Both the position numbers and the translations under genes were made by a program. Shown here one piece after another: positions 45,961 to 56,520 of a stretch of 63,783 bases of DNA. Source of the DNA: Epichloe hybrida. Lineage: Eukaryota; Ascomycota; Sordariomycetes; Hypocreales; Clavicipitaceae. The stretch is from positions 1 through 63,783 of the forward strand of contig JAFEKR010000093.1 in NCBI GenBank assembly GCA_019022495.1. Direction: 5' to 3'. The stretch's first letter is position 1, and every line of letters begins with the position of its first letter. The notes under the pieces are model-generated. The model worked only from the letters and a program-made list of their open reading frames with translations, made no database searches and was not told the origin of the DNA.

Positions 45961-48900
45961 AGATAACTAGTAGTTAGCTATGCAAGCGTTGTTTAATATA
46001 GGCATATAGTCTTTAATAATTTATCTAAAATTAGTGTTAAAAAAGGATTAGGAAAATATAATCTAATTAGATAGGATATTAGAGAGTGTAAGTAAAAAAG
46101 TGATTTTACATTAAGGAATTCTAAAAAAATTAGTTAAGATAAAAGATAGTATAGGATTTGCAAAGGTCTGCTAAGTTAGCTACTTTATTACTAATATAGG
46201 TAAAGGGATAATTCTAGGTATAGACTAGATTAAAGAGTATTTACCTATGATTATATATTAGGAGCATAAATACTAGAGATATTTAGTAATAATAGAATGT
46301 CTCTCCTTTACTTATAGTAAGCAGTAAGTATATAAAGAGAAAAAAATAGTAGTAGTTACTTTATTATTAGGAGTAATAAAGATTAGGCTAAGTGTTCTAG
46401 AAAACAAAAATCAAAAAGGAAAAGGAAAAGGCTAATTAAAGGACCTAGTAATAATAGATATATAAATAAATAGTAAAGCAGCTATATAAATCCTTAAGTA
46501 CGCTTATTTATAGCAAAAAAGCAAAGGTATTATAGTTATGCTAATTTTAGAAGACATAAGCAGCAAAGAAGCCACGTTAAATTAGGATAAGAGCACTAAG
46601 CGCCCTATACTAATAATCCTAGAAGAATATAGGGAGTTTATAGATATTTTTTCTAAAGAGTTAGTAAGTAAGCTTCCTAAACTAGGAGGTTACACTTATA
46701 TAATTAAATTAGAAGAAAGGAAAACATTACCTTAGAGGCCTATATATAATTTAGCTAAAAGGAAGCTAGAAGTTCTTAGAGAGTACCTTATAAGTGCGTA
46801 GCTTAATGGGTAGATTAGAAGATTAGTTAGCCTAGCTAGAGCCCTAATTTTATTTATTCTAAAGAAAGGAGGGAAATTAAGGCTTTATATGGATTATAGG
46901 GGCCTAAATAAGATTATAATTAAGAATAAGGCCCCTTTGCCCCTTATTGCTAAAATTCTTAATTAATTAGCAAGCGTAGTTATTTTTACAGTCCTAGATT
47001 TAAAAGATACGTACCACTAGCTATATATTCGCTTAGGTAATAAGTGGAAAATAGCGTTCTATTATTAATATAGCTACTTTAAATATCTAGTAATGCTATT
47101 TAGACTAGTTAACACACTAGTGACTTTTTAGGAGTATATTAATAATACTCTTAAAGGACTTATTAATAAGACCTACATTATCTATCTAGATAATACGCTA
47201 ATATATAGTAGTAAGGTTAAAGATTATACAAAGCACGTTAAATAAGTTTTACATAGGTTTAGAGAGGCAAGTCTTTTTATTAACCTTAAGAAGTATTAAT
47301 TTTTAGTTAAGGAAGTTAAATTTTTAGGCTTTAAGATATTAGAGAAAGGTATTGTAATAGACCTAGCAAGAGTTAAAGCAATTATAACCTAGCTAATACC
47401 ACGTAGCGTTTTTAATATTTAGTTATTTCTTAGTTTTACTAGATTTTACCACTGTTTTATTAAATAGTATAGTAAAGTTATTATTTTATTAATAAATCGC
47501 CTTAGAGAGAATTAACTAGTAATATTTAAACTAGAACCCTGTAAGATAGTAGCGTTTAGAGAGCTTTAATAAAGATTTTAGGAAGCGCTAATTTTAGTGT
47601 ATTTTAACTCACTTACGTATCTTAGAGTGAAGATAAATACATCTAGACATGCAATTAGGGCTATACTCATAATGTTAGTGCTAGGTTACTAGCACCTAGT
47701 TACGTTTATATTAAGAAAGATAACTAATACTAAATTACAATATTTAATACCTAATGGCGAATTATTAGCTATCTAAGAGGCTTTTCGCATATAGAGACAC
47801 TATCTCGCTTATTTAGCTTATATAATTAAAGTTATTATAGATTATTTAAACTATAAGTACCTTGCTACAAAGCCTAAGCTTACTAGTAGGTAGGTAACTA
47901 CACTTAATAAGCTTTATCCTTTTAACTTTAAGATTATATATTATGTAAGGAAATTAAATCTTATTAACTTACTTTTAAGAAAACTAGATTTTATAAGTAA
48001 GGCAAGGAAAGAGAAAGTAGTAATTATATAACTTCCTACCTTTTTATCTAAATTTATAGATACTAAGAGATAGGAACACTATAGTAATATTATTAATACT
48101 ATAGGCTCTATGAAAACATTACTTAATATAACTAATAGTTAGTTATAATAACACTGTAATAATACTACTAATATCTAGGGTTTTAAAAAATCATAACTTA
48201 ACTATATTCCTAAAGAACCTAATAATCTAGATAATCTTAGAAGAGATATATTAGTAAGGTTATTTAATACTTTTTATACTTTAGTTAATAAGCGATAAGC
48301 TAGCTATAGTAATACTATTAGTACCTAGCGTATGCATTAGTTATTACTTAATTGTTTTAATTTTCCTATTAGACTAGCTATTACTAATAGGGATAGACTA
48401 GTATAGGTTATTGCTAGTAAGTGGTGAGAGCGCCCCTTAAAAACATTACTTATCTATGTCCTTATAAGACTAAAAGCATTTATTAAACTAATTACTTATA
48501 GAGATATTATAGCTAGAATCTAATCTATTTAAAGAATCTCTTCTAAGTTTAACTCTAACTTTTTAGAAAAGAGCTTAGAATTAGAACCCCTAATTTAAGT
48601 CTTATTATATAAAGCATAGTAAGGTAATGACTTTACTATAGGTTAATTAAAGTTACTTAAAAGCAGCGATTTAGCTATGTCCTAGATATAGTTAATTAGA
48701 CTCTCTAAGCTATTAATATTTAAGAATTATATTTTTATTCCTCTAGGTATAAGAAAAGAAATTTTATTACTAACTTATAATAACCTTACTACTAGGCACT
48801 AAGGAGTAAGCAAAACTCTTCGTTAGATTACAAACTAATATTATTAGCTAATAATAAAGAAAGATATAAAGGTGTATATTAGTACTTATATAAATTATTA

Positions 48901-49995
48901 GACTTTAAAACTAAGGCATCACAAACTATATAGTAAGCTAGCTATATTACTAGTGCTTAATCGCCCCTTTTAAGAATTATTAATAGATTTTATTACTAGA
49001 CTTCCACTAGTAAAAGATTTAAATTAAACCTATAATATAATTTTAGTTATTATTAACTATTTCATAAAATATAGTATTTATATCCCTATGTTAACATAAC
49101 TAACTAGCAATAGGCTAGTAACTATATTCTTAGAATATGTTTTTAGAGACTATAGAGCCCTAGAAAGTATTATAATAGACTAAGGTTTTACATTTACTAG
49201 TGGTTTCTAGATAACTTTTTACTATCTTCTTATAATAAAGCGGCTACTTAGCACCGCTTTTTACCCCTAGATAAATAGTTAGATAGAATGTTTAAACTAG
49301 GTCTTAGAATATTATTTAAGGGCTTTTGCTTATGCTAAATAGACTAATTAGGCGGATAACCTATTAATAGCGTAATTTATGTATAATATAAGCAATTACT
49401 TAACGCATAGCTATACACTAGTGGAGGCGTTATAAGGTTATAATCTAAGAGGTCCGTAGTAAGTAATAGTAAACATCCCTTTAGTAAATAATTAAGCTAA
49501 AAGTAGGATTTTAGCACTAAGAGAGAAGCACACTATAATTAAGTAGCTTTTAAGTAACTTATAGACTTAGTATAAAAAATATTATAACTAGAAGAGAACT
49601 CTAATAAGGTTTAAAGTTAGTAACTATGTTTTATTATTAATAAAAAACATTAACCTAAGACACCCTAGTAAGAAGCTAGCTATAAAGTATCTAGGCCCCT
49701 ATAAGATTAAAAAGGTAATTAGAAGTTATAGATTAGTGTATTAATTAAAATTACTACCTAGGACTTAATTATATAATATATTTAATATTACTAGTCTTAA
49801 ACCTTTTAAAGGGGACCTAATAGACATAGAAAATATATCCTTACTATAAGATACTATTAAAGATAATAAATAGGAGTTTAAAGTTAAGAGAATTATTTTG
49901 TATTACTATAATAAAAGGCATTATAAATATCTAGTTAAATAAAAGAGCTATAATACTTTAGAGAATTCTTAGGTATTAAAAAGGGATTTTATTAC
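45961..49995 (+). pseudogene. pol remnant: protease, RT, RNase H, integrase, chromodomain
   Basis: Visible landmarks in order: a protease active-site relic near 45985 (ALF.., followed by a decayed Gly-rich position); reverse transcriptase near 46850-47220 with [13 protein letters not shown] and YLDNTLIYS (the Asp-Asp pair reduced to Asp-Asn by G-to-A change); a decayed RNase H region to about 47900; integrase near 48780-49450 with the zinc-binding His region, DFITRLP, IIID and the NxxxEYYLRAF-type end; and a chromodomain relic near 49870-49990 (FKVKRI..KYLVK.K.Y..LENS). Stops occur throughout. Confidence 0.85.
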
Positions 49996-50039
49996 TAGAG
50001 AAATTATTAATAACTATAAGCAATAGCTAAGTAATAAAG

Positions 50040-51950
50040 TTAATATAAGGTAATTATATTTTATAACTTAACACACTAAAGATATTAGAAAATAAAGTTA
50101 ATTTACTTAGATAACTTAAATAATCTATTATATAGCTACTAAGCACCTATCCCTTTATAATAGAGTTAGCCTTTAAGACTACTAGTCCCTTATTATTATT
50201 AGTAGCTATAGGAGCTATAGAGGAAGAGGCCTTAGGAGTATCTTTATTATTAGAATCCCCCTCTCTATATATATAGACCTAAAGTACACTAGGGAGCTTA
50301 ATAGGACTAATGTGTTTAGGTAAATTAATAGCATTTAGTGTAAACTACTAGTAAGTTAGTTAAGCATTAGCTATATATATTAAGAAAGCTTACCTTTAGG
50401 ATATTCTAGGCTATAAAGTAAAGATAGTTTATAATATTAATCTAAGTCTCTAGATTTATAGTATTACTTAGTAGCGCTATTATAGTGTATTTATTATGTT
50501 TTACCTTATAAGTAGTATTAGCAGATATTTAAGCGTAGTAGATATAACTACGCTTATTAGAATTTTTATAAACTAGGATAGCATTCTATAGCTTTTTCTT
50601 TATTTTTATAATAGCCTAGTAGTAAGTTAGTAGTAATCTAGTGTCTAGGAAATAGGATTATACTTACTTTATTTTAATAGTAATAGCTACCTTTAGGAGT
50701 AGCTTTAATAAGTTTAAATAGCCTATTATAAAGCTATGTAATTTAAGCTAAAGTCTAGTAGTGTATTAGCAATAACTAGGTAGATTTTAGTTAAGAAAGA
50801 CATACTATAATATAGTTTTTATTATTTTAGAAGCAATAAGCATATTTTATTAAATAGCCTATTAAATATTAGCTATAAAGAAGTAGTAAGTAAGTAGAGA
50901 TATTATACTTAAAGACTTATTATATTTAGCTAGAAAGGTTTTTTTATTAATAAGGTATCCTAGAATCTTATAGGTACTATTTTTTAGGAGGATATTTTAT
51001 ATTACTACTTACGAATAATAGCGTATATATAGAATTTTCTTTAAAGTTATTTTACTAGTAGTAAGTTAGTAATAAAGATACTATAAGGATATAATAAACT
51101 TATAATAAGATTTTAAAAGAAGTTTGCTTTTAGGGAGACTTTATAGGAGATTTCTTAGTTAATAGATTTTCTTAAGGCGTTAATAAAGGCAGAGTTTAGG
51201 TATAAGACTTAGATATAGTAAACTAGCTATAAGTTAGCTATAATAAACTAGATAAGGAAGTTATGCTAATAAGAGTATAAACTTATAAGCTAGATAAGGG
51301 TAAGAAACTAAGATAAATAAGGATAGATAATAATAATAATTAGGGACTAAAAGAGGTTAGTAATTACTAAGTAATAGTAATAAGAGAGCTATTGCTTAGC
51401 TAGTAAGGGTAACTTATAAGGTTAAGGGATATTATAAAAGAAAGGAAAAGTATAAAAGGGGGGAAAAATTAGTCTCTTTTATATTAACCCTAGACCCCTT
51501 AAGTAATCTAACGCACCGCGTATAGGTGATTTATAAATTATAATAATAACTATTAGCACTACTAAATGTATATATGCCTAATAGCTATAAGCTTATAGTA
51601 ACTATAATATAAGCCCTCTAGTTAGACTATTTAAAACCCTAGCATTAGGTACCTTATTTATTTAACTAATTATAAAAATTAACATAGGTTATCTATATTG
51701 TTTTTTCTAGCTATGTAATAGGTAATAATATTTATTTTGCTATAGTAAAGCCACGTATAAGCTACTATTAGAATATTACTAACTATAATAAGGGGTTATT
51801 TTTAATTAGTGGTATTATTATTATTATTTCTTTTTGTTTACTTATATGTCTAGATATAAGGTGCCTTATCTTATTTTTCCTTATAAAGCTTTAATATAGT
51901 AACCACGCCCTAAGTAAGTAGCTTATTTTATAATTAAGGTTAATTATATA
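50040..51950 (-). other. unexplained 1.9-kb internal region of the retrotransposon
   Basis: This lies between the chromodomain and the polypurine tract. No known pol or env motif is visible on the plus strand. On the minus strand, about 50130-50340 reads as a plausible peptide with few stops (containing EGDSNNKDTPKASSS), and more of the same frame continues toward 50600 if RIP-type stops are ignored. It could be an antisense gene or captured host sequence. I cannot name it. Confidence 0.4.
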
Positions 51951-51964
51951 TAGGGGGGGTATTA

Positions 51965-52234
51965 TATTAGGAGCGTAGAGGTTAAAGATAGGATGTTTAT
52001 TAAAGCAAGTCTTTAGAGAACCTTTAGGCTATGTAAATAATAAAGAGGCTAGCTAGCTATAAGATAGCTACGTGCTTATAGAGCAGGGTATTTATTAAAG
52101 ATAGCGCATATTATTAGTACTAGGTTAGAGATTAAAACCTTCACGCACCCGCCCCTAGCTAGCATCTATCTAGCAGCGACTGCGATAGTCTTAGCTATCA
52201 CTTTGTTCTTAACCTTTTAGTGCAAGCCGTGACA
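51965..52234 (+). repeat. 3' LTR (270 bp)
   Basis: Gapless partner of the 5' LTR. Here the inner (left) part is RIP-mutated while the last about 100 bp keep CpA and CpG and the CA end. So the pattern is the mirror image of the 5' LTR. Confidence 0.93.
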
Positions 52235-52239
52235 CTAGG
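52235..52239. repeat. LTR retrotransposon target duplication, right (CTAGG)
   Basis: Identical to 44346-44350 and directly adjacent to the 3' LTR. Confidence 0.9.
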
Positions 52240-53420
52240 CTACTAGAAGCTTACTAGGTTTCTTTTAAAGTTAGACTTTATTTTACTTAGAAGAAGACTA
52301 TTCTAAGTATTAAGGAATTTAGTAAATTAAGGTACTCTCTTTATGCGGCGTTTTTCTTAGTTATAGGTTACCTTAGGGAAGTAATACTTATATTTAGTAA
52401 GTATATTTATATTAACATACTAATAGCATAAAATATAAGGAGTCTTATTAAATATTAGGTTCCTTTTAATTACCTTAATTAATCCCTTATTATAGTCTGT
52501 AATTATTATTTAAGGGCTTATAATTAACCTCTTTACTAGAATACTTATAATAGTGTTAATCACCTACTTAAAATTAGCCTTAGTCTTACTGCTTATAAAG
52601 TAAGCTATAAATTAAAAGGTCTTCTTTATTAAGGTAATACTATAAGCATTAAATAATAGAAAGTTAAAGCAGTTTATTTTATATATATAATTAAGGAAGA
52701 AGTAATTAGGGTTTTCCTTTAATAATTAAAGCCTAGAGATAAATATAATAAAGAGCTTTTAGATATGCCTATTAGAGCTATATTAGTCCTTAAAGATAAA
52801 GGTATTATTATCTTTAAGCTAGTTATATAACCGCTTAATCTTAGATTAGCTATTAAGTTTATTTAATTAATAGCATTAAATAGTATTCTTAATATCCTAC
52901 CTTATAATACCCTTAACTTTAGTTAGGTAGCTATATTATAGTATAGCTAGTATTATTAAGGGAATCTAACCGCTATTATAAAGGTTAATAATCTCTTTAT
53001 AATATTTTTAAATAACTTTATATTAGAATTAACTAAGATACTAGCTATTAGTAAGCTTATAATTATAGTCTTACTATAGCTACCTCTTAATAATATAATC
53101 CTTATTAGGGGTAACTATAATTATAAGCTTATATAAGTAGCTTATTATCTATAAGCTTAAGTTCTTCTAAGCTTTCTTTAGATAAATATCCTAATAATAC
53201 TATAATATATAGTTCTAACCTTTATAATATTAAAGGATAATTTAGTTATAATTACTAGTATTTAGCTTTCTATAATAAATTATAAGACTAAAGCTAAGCT
53301 CTTTACCTATAGCTCTAGTAGCCTTAAGGATAGCCTCTTTAGTAAGGAAAACGCGGTTAAAGAGAGACTCTATAATAATAGGATATTATATATTTTTAGC
53401 TATTAAGAATAGCTTTAATT
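52240..53420 (-). pseudogene. MULE transposase remnant, N-terminal and catalytic part
   Basis: Read on the minus strand, the segment near 52400-52700 shows the order of a Mutator transposase catalytic core: (x)YK.N.FNF.LFNAYSIT, then KTF.FIAYFIS, then IIITDYNKGLIKVI with the second catalytic Asp, and LCY.YVN.NILTK where the family has HLLC.WH..KN. Many stop codons are TAA/TAG, as expected from C-to-T and G-to-A RIP. The remainder toward 53420 should be the DNA-binding N-terminus but is too decayed to name. The frame is cut at 52239 by the retrotransposon. Confidence 0.72.
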
Positions 53421-53507
53421 TAGCTTTAATTTGCGATTTTATAGTATTAGGTGCGCTATACGCGGGCGCTAGGGGCTACGTTTGACTAGTACGTGGCCGC
53501 CCGCAAA

Positions 53508-53515
53508 ATCACGTG
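53508..53515 (+). promoter_or_regulatory. CDEI-like site ATCACGTG inside the MULE right end
   Basis: Exact match to RTCACRTG, about 185 bp upstream of the HeLo gene ATG and within transposon-derived DNA. It could recruit a Cbf1-type factor. A single 8-mer is weak evidence. Confidence 0.25.
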
Positions 53516-53549
53516 GTCAGCCAGTAACGGGGCAACTGGGCTACCAGCC

Positions 53550-53599
53550 ACAGACAGGGTTGCTATTTAACAGAAGAGGGTTGCTTGATACCCACGCCC
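53550..53599 (-). repeat. MULE right terminal inverted repeat (about 50 bp)
   Basis: Inverted copy of the left end with roughly seven or eight mismatches by eye. It lies about 100 bp upstream of the HeLo gene start and contains CTATTTAA, which could serve as a TATA-like element for that gene. Confidence 0.85.
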
Positions 53600-53607
53600 T
53601 AATTAAT
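53600..53607. repeat. MULE target site duplication, right copy
   Basis: TAATTAAT, identical to 43146-43153, directly after the right inverted repeat. Confidence 0.8.
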
Positions 53608-53698
53608 CCGTAGACACGGGGGGTTGTCAGCCCATTTCCTACTAGCAAACAGCAGCAAACAGCAGCAAACAGCAAGCAAAGCACAACACGCAGCCATC

Positions 53699-55717
53699 AT
53701 GGATCCCATATCAGTCGCCGGCCTAGCCTTGGGTGTTGCCTCACTCGGCCTCCAGGTTTATACCGGTTGCATTCAAGGTACGCCCAATCCTTTCTTCAAT
53801 AGCTTTCTGACAGTCTGACAGGTTGCTGACTGCGGCCCCCTTGCCCCCCCCCCCCCCCCAGGCATACAGTTGCTCATCACCGCCCTGGGATACGATGATG
53901 AATGCAAATACCTTAATCTGCGGCTCCGCATGGAGCAACACCGCCTTTTCACTTGGAGTGAGACGTCTGGGCTGTTGGATCTTGAGGCCAAGAACCGTGA
54001 TAAAATCCTCAACTCCAAAGTCTTTGGTCTGCATCGACAGGCAGTACTTGATATGCTGGTGCAGATCCGGTGCTTGTTTGACGACTTCACCAGCCACCAA
54101 CGTCGACACAACAATCTCAGGCCCGTTCGAGACGACGAAAACATGTTGAGCTTACCAGGCAAGGATGCCAAACAGGCCAATTTTCCCATCTCGGAACGGA
54201 AACGAGACTTCATCAAAAATGCAATGAACAGCTTGAGAGCCACATCCCAAGACAGCTATCAACGACTGAGATGGGTGTCTTTTGACAAGGCCGCTTTCGA
54301 ACTCCTGCTATGCAAGTTCTCGGCCCTCAATGACAACATGACCAATCTCCTCGATCACTCACTCCAGGTCGAGATCCGTGATACTGTGCAGGGCACCAAC
54401 AGGGGCGTGTTGTTGCTACACCACAAACTTGCCGACTTGAGTCACCTTGTTCTAGCCCTCAAATCCCAGCTAGATACAGGAGGGTGCGTGACCCAGACCG
54501 GCTCCTGCTTATCTCAGAGGGAGAAAGAGGCCAGTATTGATGCTCTGACGCAGTTATCGAAGCTGGCCAGGTTCAAGGCCTTTAATGAAACTGTAGATCC
54601 TAAATCGGGTATACCGACACGGGAGGATGAGGCTGCAGCCAAGTTTTTGGAGCTGGCTAATCCATCTGAGCCTCGACATGTCCAAGTACCACGTTATCTC
54701 ATAGAGCTTGACCCTGGCGCAGATGATTTTGGAGCTCCACGCTGCGAGGCAGTCATGAGAACTGCCACGGGCAGAAAGAAAGTGTGGATAGAATGGAAAG
54801 ACTACGACACTGCGGGGACGTACCAAAACTCTCTATCCAAGCAAGACATTATTGAACGCGTGAGAAAGTTGGCCTCCTTACTCAATCACAGCCCTAAGCC
54901 AGAGGCGTTCAGAACACCCCACTGCCTCGGATTTTTTGACAAGGCAAACGTTGACATGCCTGCCGAGGATGTTGACATGCTCGACAGACGGCTAGGTCTT
55001 ATTTTCGAACGACCCAACGGGGACTCTGTACATGCCAGTCTCCCTCCGGTGTCCCTCAACGACTTGCTTCAAGATGCCAGCGTCAGGAGGCCGCGCGTTA
55101 CGGAACGAGTTCGCCTGGCTCATGCTCTGAGCAATTGCGTATTGTATCTTCACGCTGTAAACTGGCTACACAAGGGACTTCGAAGCCACAACATCCTCTT
55201 TCATCCAACTCGAGATGGAAGCATCGACTACCGTCAGCCCCATCTTTCCGGATTCGACTTCTCCCGGCCTAGCGGCCCCGACGAGATGACTGATGTGCCC
55301 GGTGACGACGCCGAACAGGATCTGTACAGACATCCCGACGCTCAAGCCAACAGAGGGAGATACAGGCAACGCTCTAAGAAGAGCTTTGATATCTATAGCC
55401 TCGGCGTCATATTGGTCGAGTTGGCGCACTGGAAAACCGTAGACAGAGTACTGGGCATTGACGTGAGACGCGCTCGCGGCAAGCCGGACGTGTTGCGACA
55501 GGTCCGAGACAGGCTACTCCACGTGGATACCGTGGCCGACATTGGCGCCCAAGTCGGCGAGAAATATGAACAAGCCACCGTGGCCTGCCTGGCCGGCGCG
55601 GAGGAGCCTGGGCCGCAAGGAAGCGAGGAGGACGAGACGGCCGATGAGGTGGATGAGAAGTTGTCGGGGAGTTTTTACGACCATGTCGTCAAAACACTCG
55701 GGAACATCATTGTCTAG
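53699..55717 (+). CDS. HeLo-domain / pseudokinase-like protein (MLKL-like architecture)
   Basis: Two exons (53699-53777 and 53862-55717) encode 644 residues. The intron has a long C-run before its CAG acceptor. Residues about 1-220 are a HeLo (HET-s/LopB N-terminal) domain: MDPISVAGLALGVASLGLQV, GYDDECKYLNLRLRMEQHRLFTW, SLPGKDAK..FPISERKRDFIKN. Such domains form helical bundles that insert in membranes and kill fungal cells during heterokaryon incompatibility. Residues about 280-640 are kinase-fold but degenerate: the catalytic loop reads LHKGLRSHNILF with no catalytic Asp, the DFG position reads GFDFSRP, and no clear Gly-rich loop is seen. A canonical SFDIYSLGVILVELAHW follows. HeLo plus pseudokinase mirrors animal MLKL. 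The start at 53699 fits HeLo proteins. An in-frame ATG lies at 53624. No C-terminal prion-like motif is evident. Confidence 0.85.
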
Positions 55718-55954
55718 CCGTGTCGAATAGTCTGGATGGGATGGTCCTCCCAGACATGCATCGCTGGACTTAAGGCTCATGGCCATCAGTGTGCTAGCTA
55801 CAGGGATGAGGGGGCGGACTTTAACATTCACGACTTCATCACGAAGGCTTCCGTGGCCCGGGGACATGCTGTGGCTGGTAGATGAGACGGAGATGTTGCG
55901 TGAGAAGATGGCTGCGCAGAAGGACATGACGGGAACCCATGCGCAACAGCCTCT

Positions 55955-56520
55955 CATCAGTGGTGGTCACTCCCATAGAGACCAGGCAAGGCTGCGGTAC
56001 TCAGTACTGTGGGACATCGTATGGAACGATTTTCGGAAATACCCTCCTATTCATGTTCCTCGGCCGCGTCAAGCACATGATGCTAGATGGGCTTGTCATC
56101 ACAGACAACTGGGTCCTCGGGGTAAGTCCATCATCCTCTGCTCAGGTTATCCAAAGCCTATGGGAGGCCAAATATATATACACACATATAAAGACGAGCA
56201 ACTCGAACGCTAACTAATCGATATCCCCCCCCCACCCCCCCTTATCAAAGAATTGAGATGAAAATGCGGGAGACACCCACCACGCCATTGAGTACCTCTA
56301 CCGGACGTGCTCTGAAGCCGGACCGAAATGTGCTCTGAAAAAGGACTTGGACAAGTCATGGCACGAGATACGAGATCCAGCCACGCGTCGACGCACTCGT
56401 CAACCGCCTGGACAAGGACCCTGTCCCCTTGCCTCTACGCTATCGCAAGCCGTAAGGGGGGATTATACTCAACTTATCGCCAAGCCCCCTGTCCCGCCCA
56501 TGAGCGACGCTGACAGGTAA
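55955..56520 (+). pseudogene. TAP-like alpha/beta-hydrolase fragment, broken
   Basis: Frame-shifting pieces resemble fungal TAP-like peptidase/hydrolase proteins. Around 56000-56125 there is a nucleophile-elbow region (CGTSYGTIFGNT, serine present) followed by RVKHMMLDGLVITDNW, then GTAAGT. After a possible acceptor near 56247 comes DENAGDTHHAIEYLYRTCSEAGPKCALKKD. Then, in another frame (about 56365-56450), QPRVDALVNRLDKDPVPLPLRY. The N-terminal half of the enzyme and its signal peptide are missing, and at least one frameshift separates the pieces, so this is a 5'-truncated relic. Related proteins are secreted serine peptidases or esterases. It lies between the HeLo gene and the kinase. Confidence 0.6.

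Larger units (their letters stand above)
44351..52234 (+). mobile_element. Ty3/gypsy chromovirus LTR retrotransposon, RIP-degraded
   Basis: A 7.88-kb element with two 270-bp LTRs, a perfect CTAGG target duplication and a G-rich polypurine tract (51952-51959) just before the 3' LTR. The gene order is gag, protease, reverse transcriptase, RNase H, integrase, chromodomain, which defines a Ty3/gypsy chromovirus. All coding parts are full of stops from RIP, so it cannot move by itself. About 1.9 kb between the chromodomain and 3' LTR is not explained by the usual genes. It is inserted in the transposase region of the MULE, in opposite orientation. Confidence 0.93.
43154..53599 (-). mobile_element. 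Mutator-like (MULE) DNA transposon, RIP-degraded, interrupted by an LTR retrotransposon
   Basis: The whole AT-rich island is bounded by inverted repeats starting GGGCGTGGGTA on both ends and flanked by the 8-bp direct repeat TAATTAAT. Removing the nested retrotransposon and its duplicated 5 bp leaves about 2.56 kb, a normal MULE size. Minus-strand translation of 52240-53420, ignoring RIP-made stops, shows a MULE transposase core. In the interior CpA and TpG are very rare and TpA very common, the mark of repeat-induced point mutation. Only about 80 bp on the left and 150 bp on the right ends keep normal composition. It is inactive. Confidence 0.82.

Noticed and set aside
43200..53450. Centromere or mitochondrial DNA, suggested by extreme AT content
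   Set aside because: Nested transposon borders and the CpA/TpG depletion pattern explain the composition fully.
43154..53599. hAT-type transposon, suggested by the 8-bp target duplication
   Set aside because: The ends are about 50 bp rather than short, and the readable transposase core matches the Mutator family.
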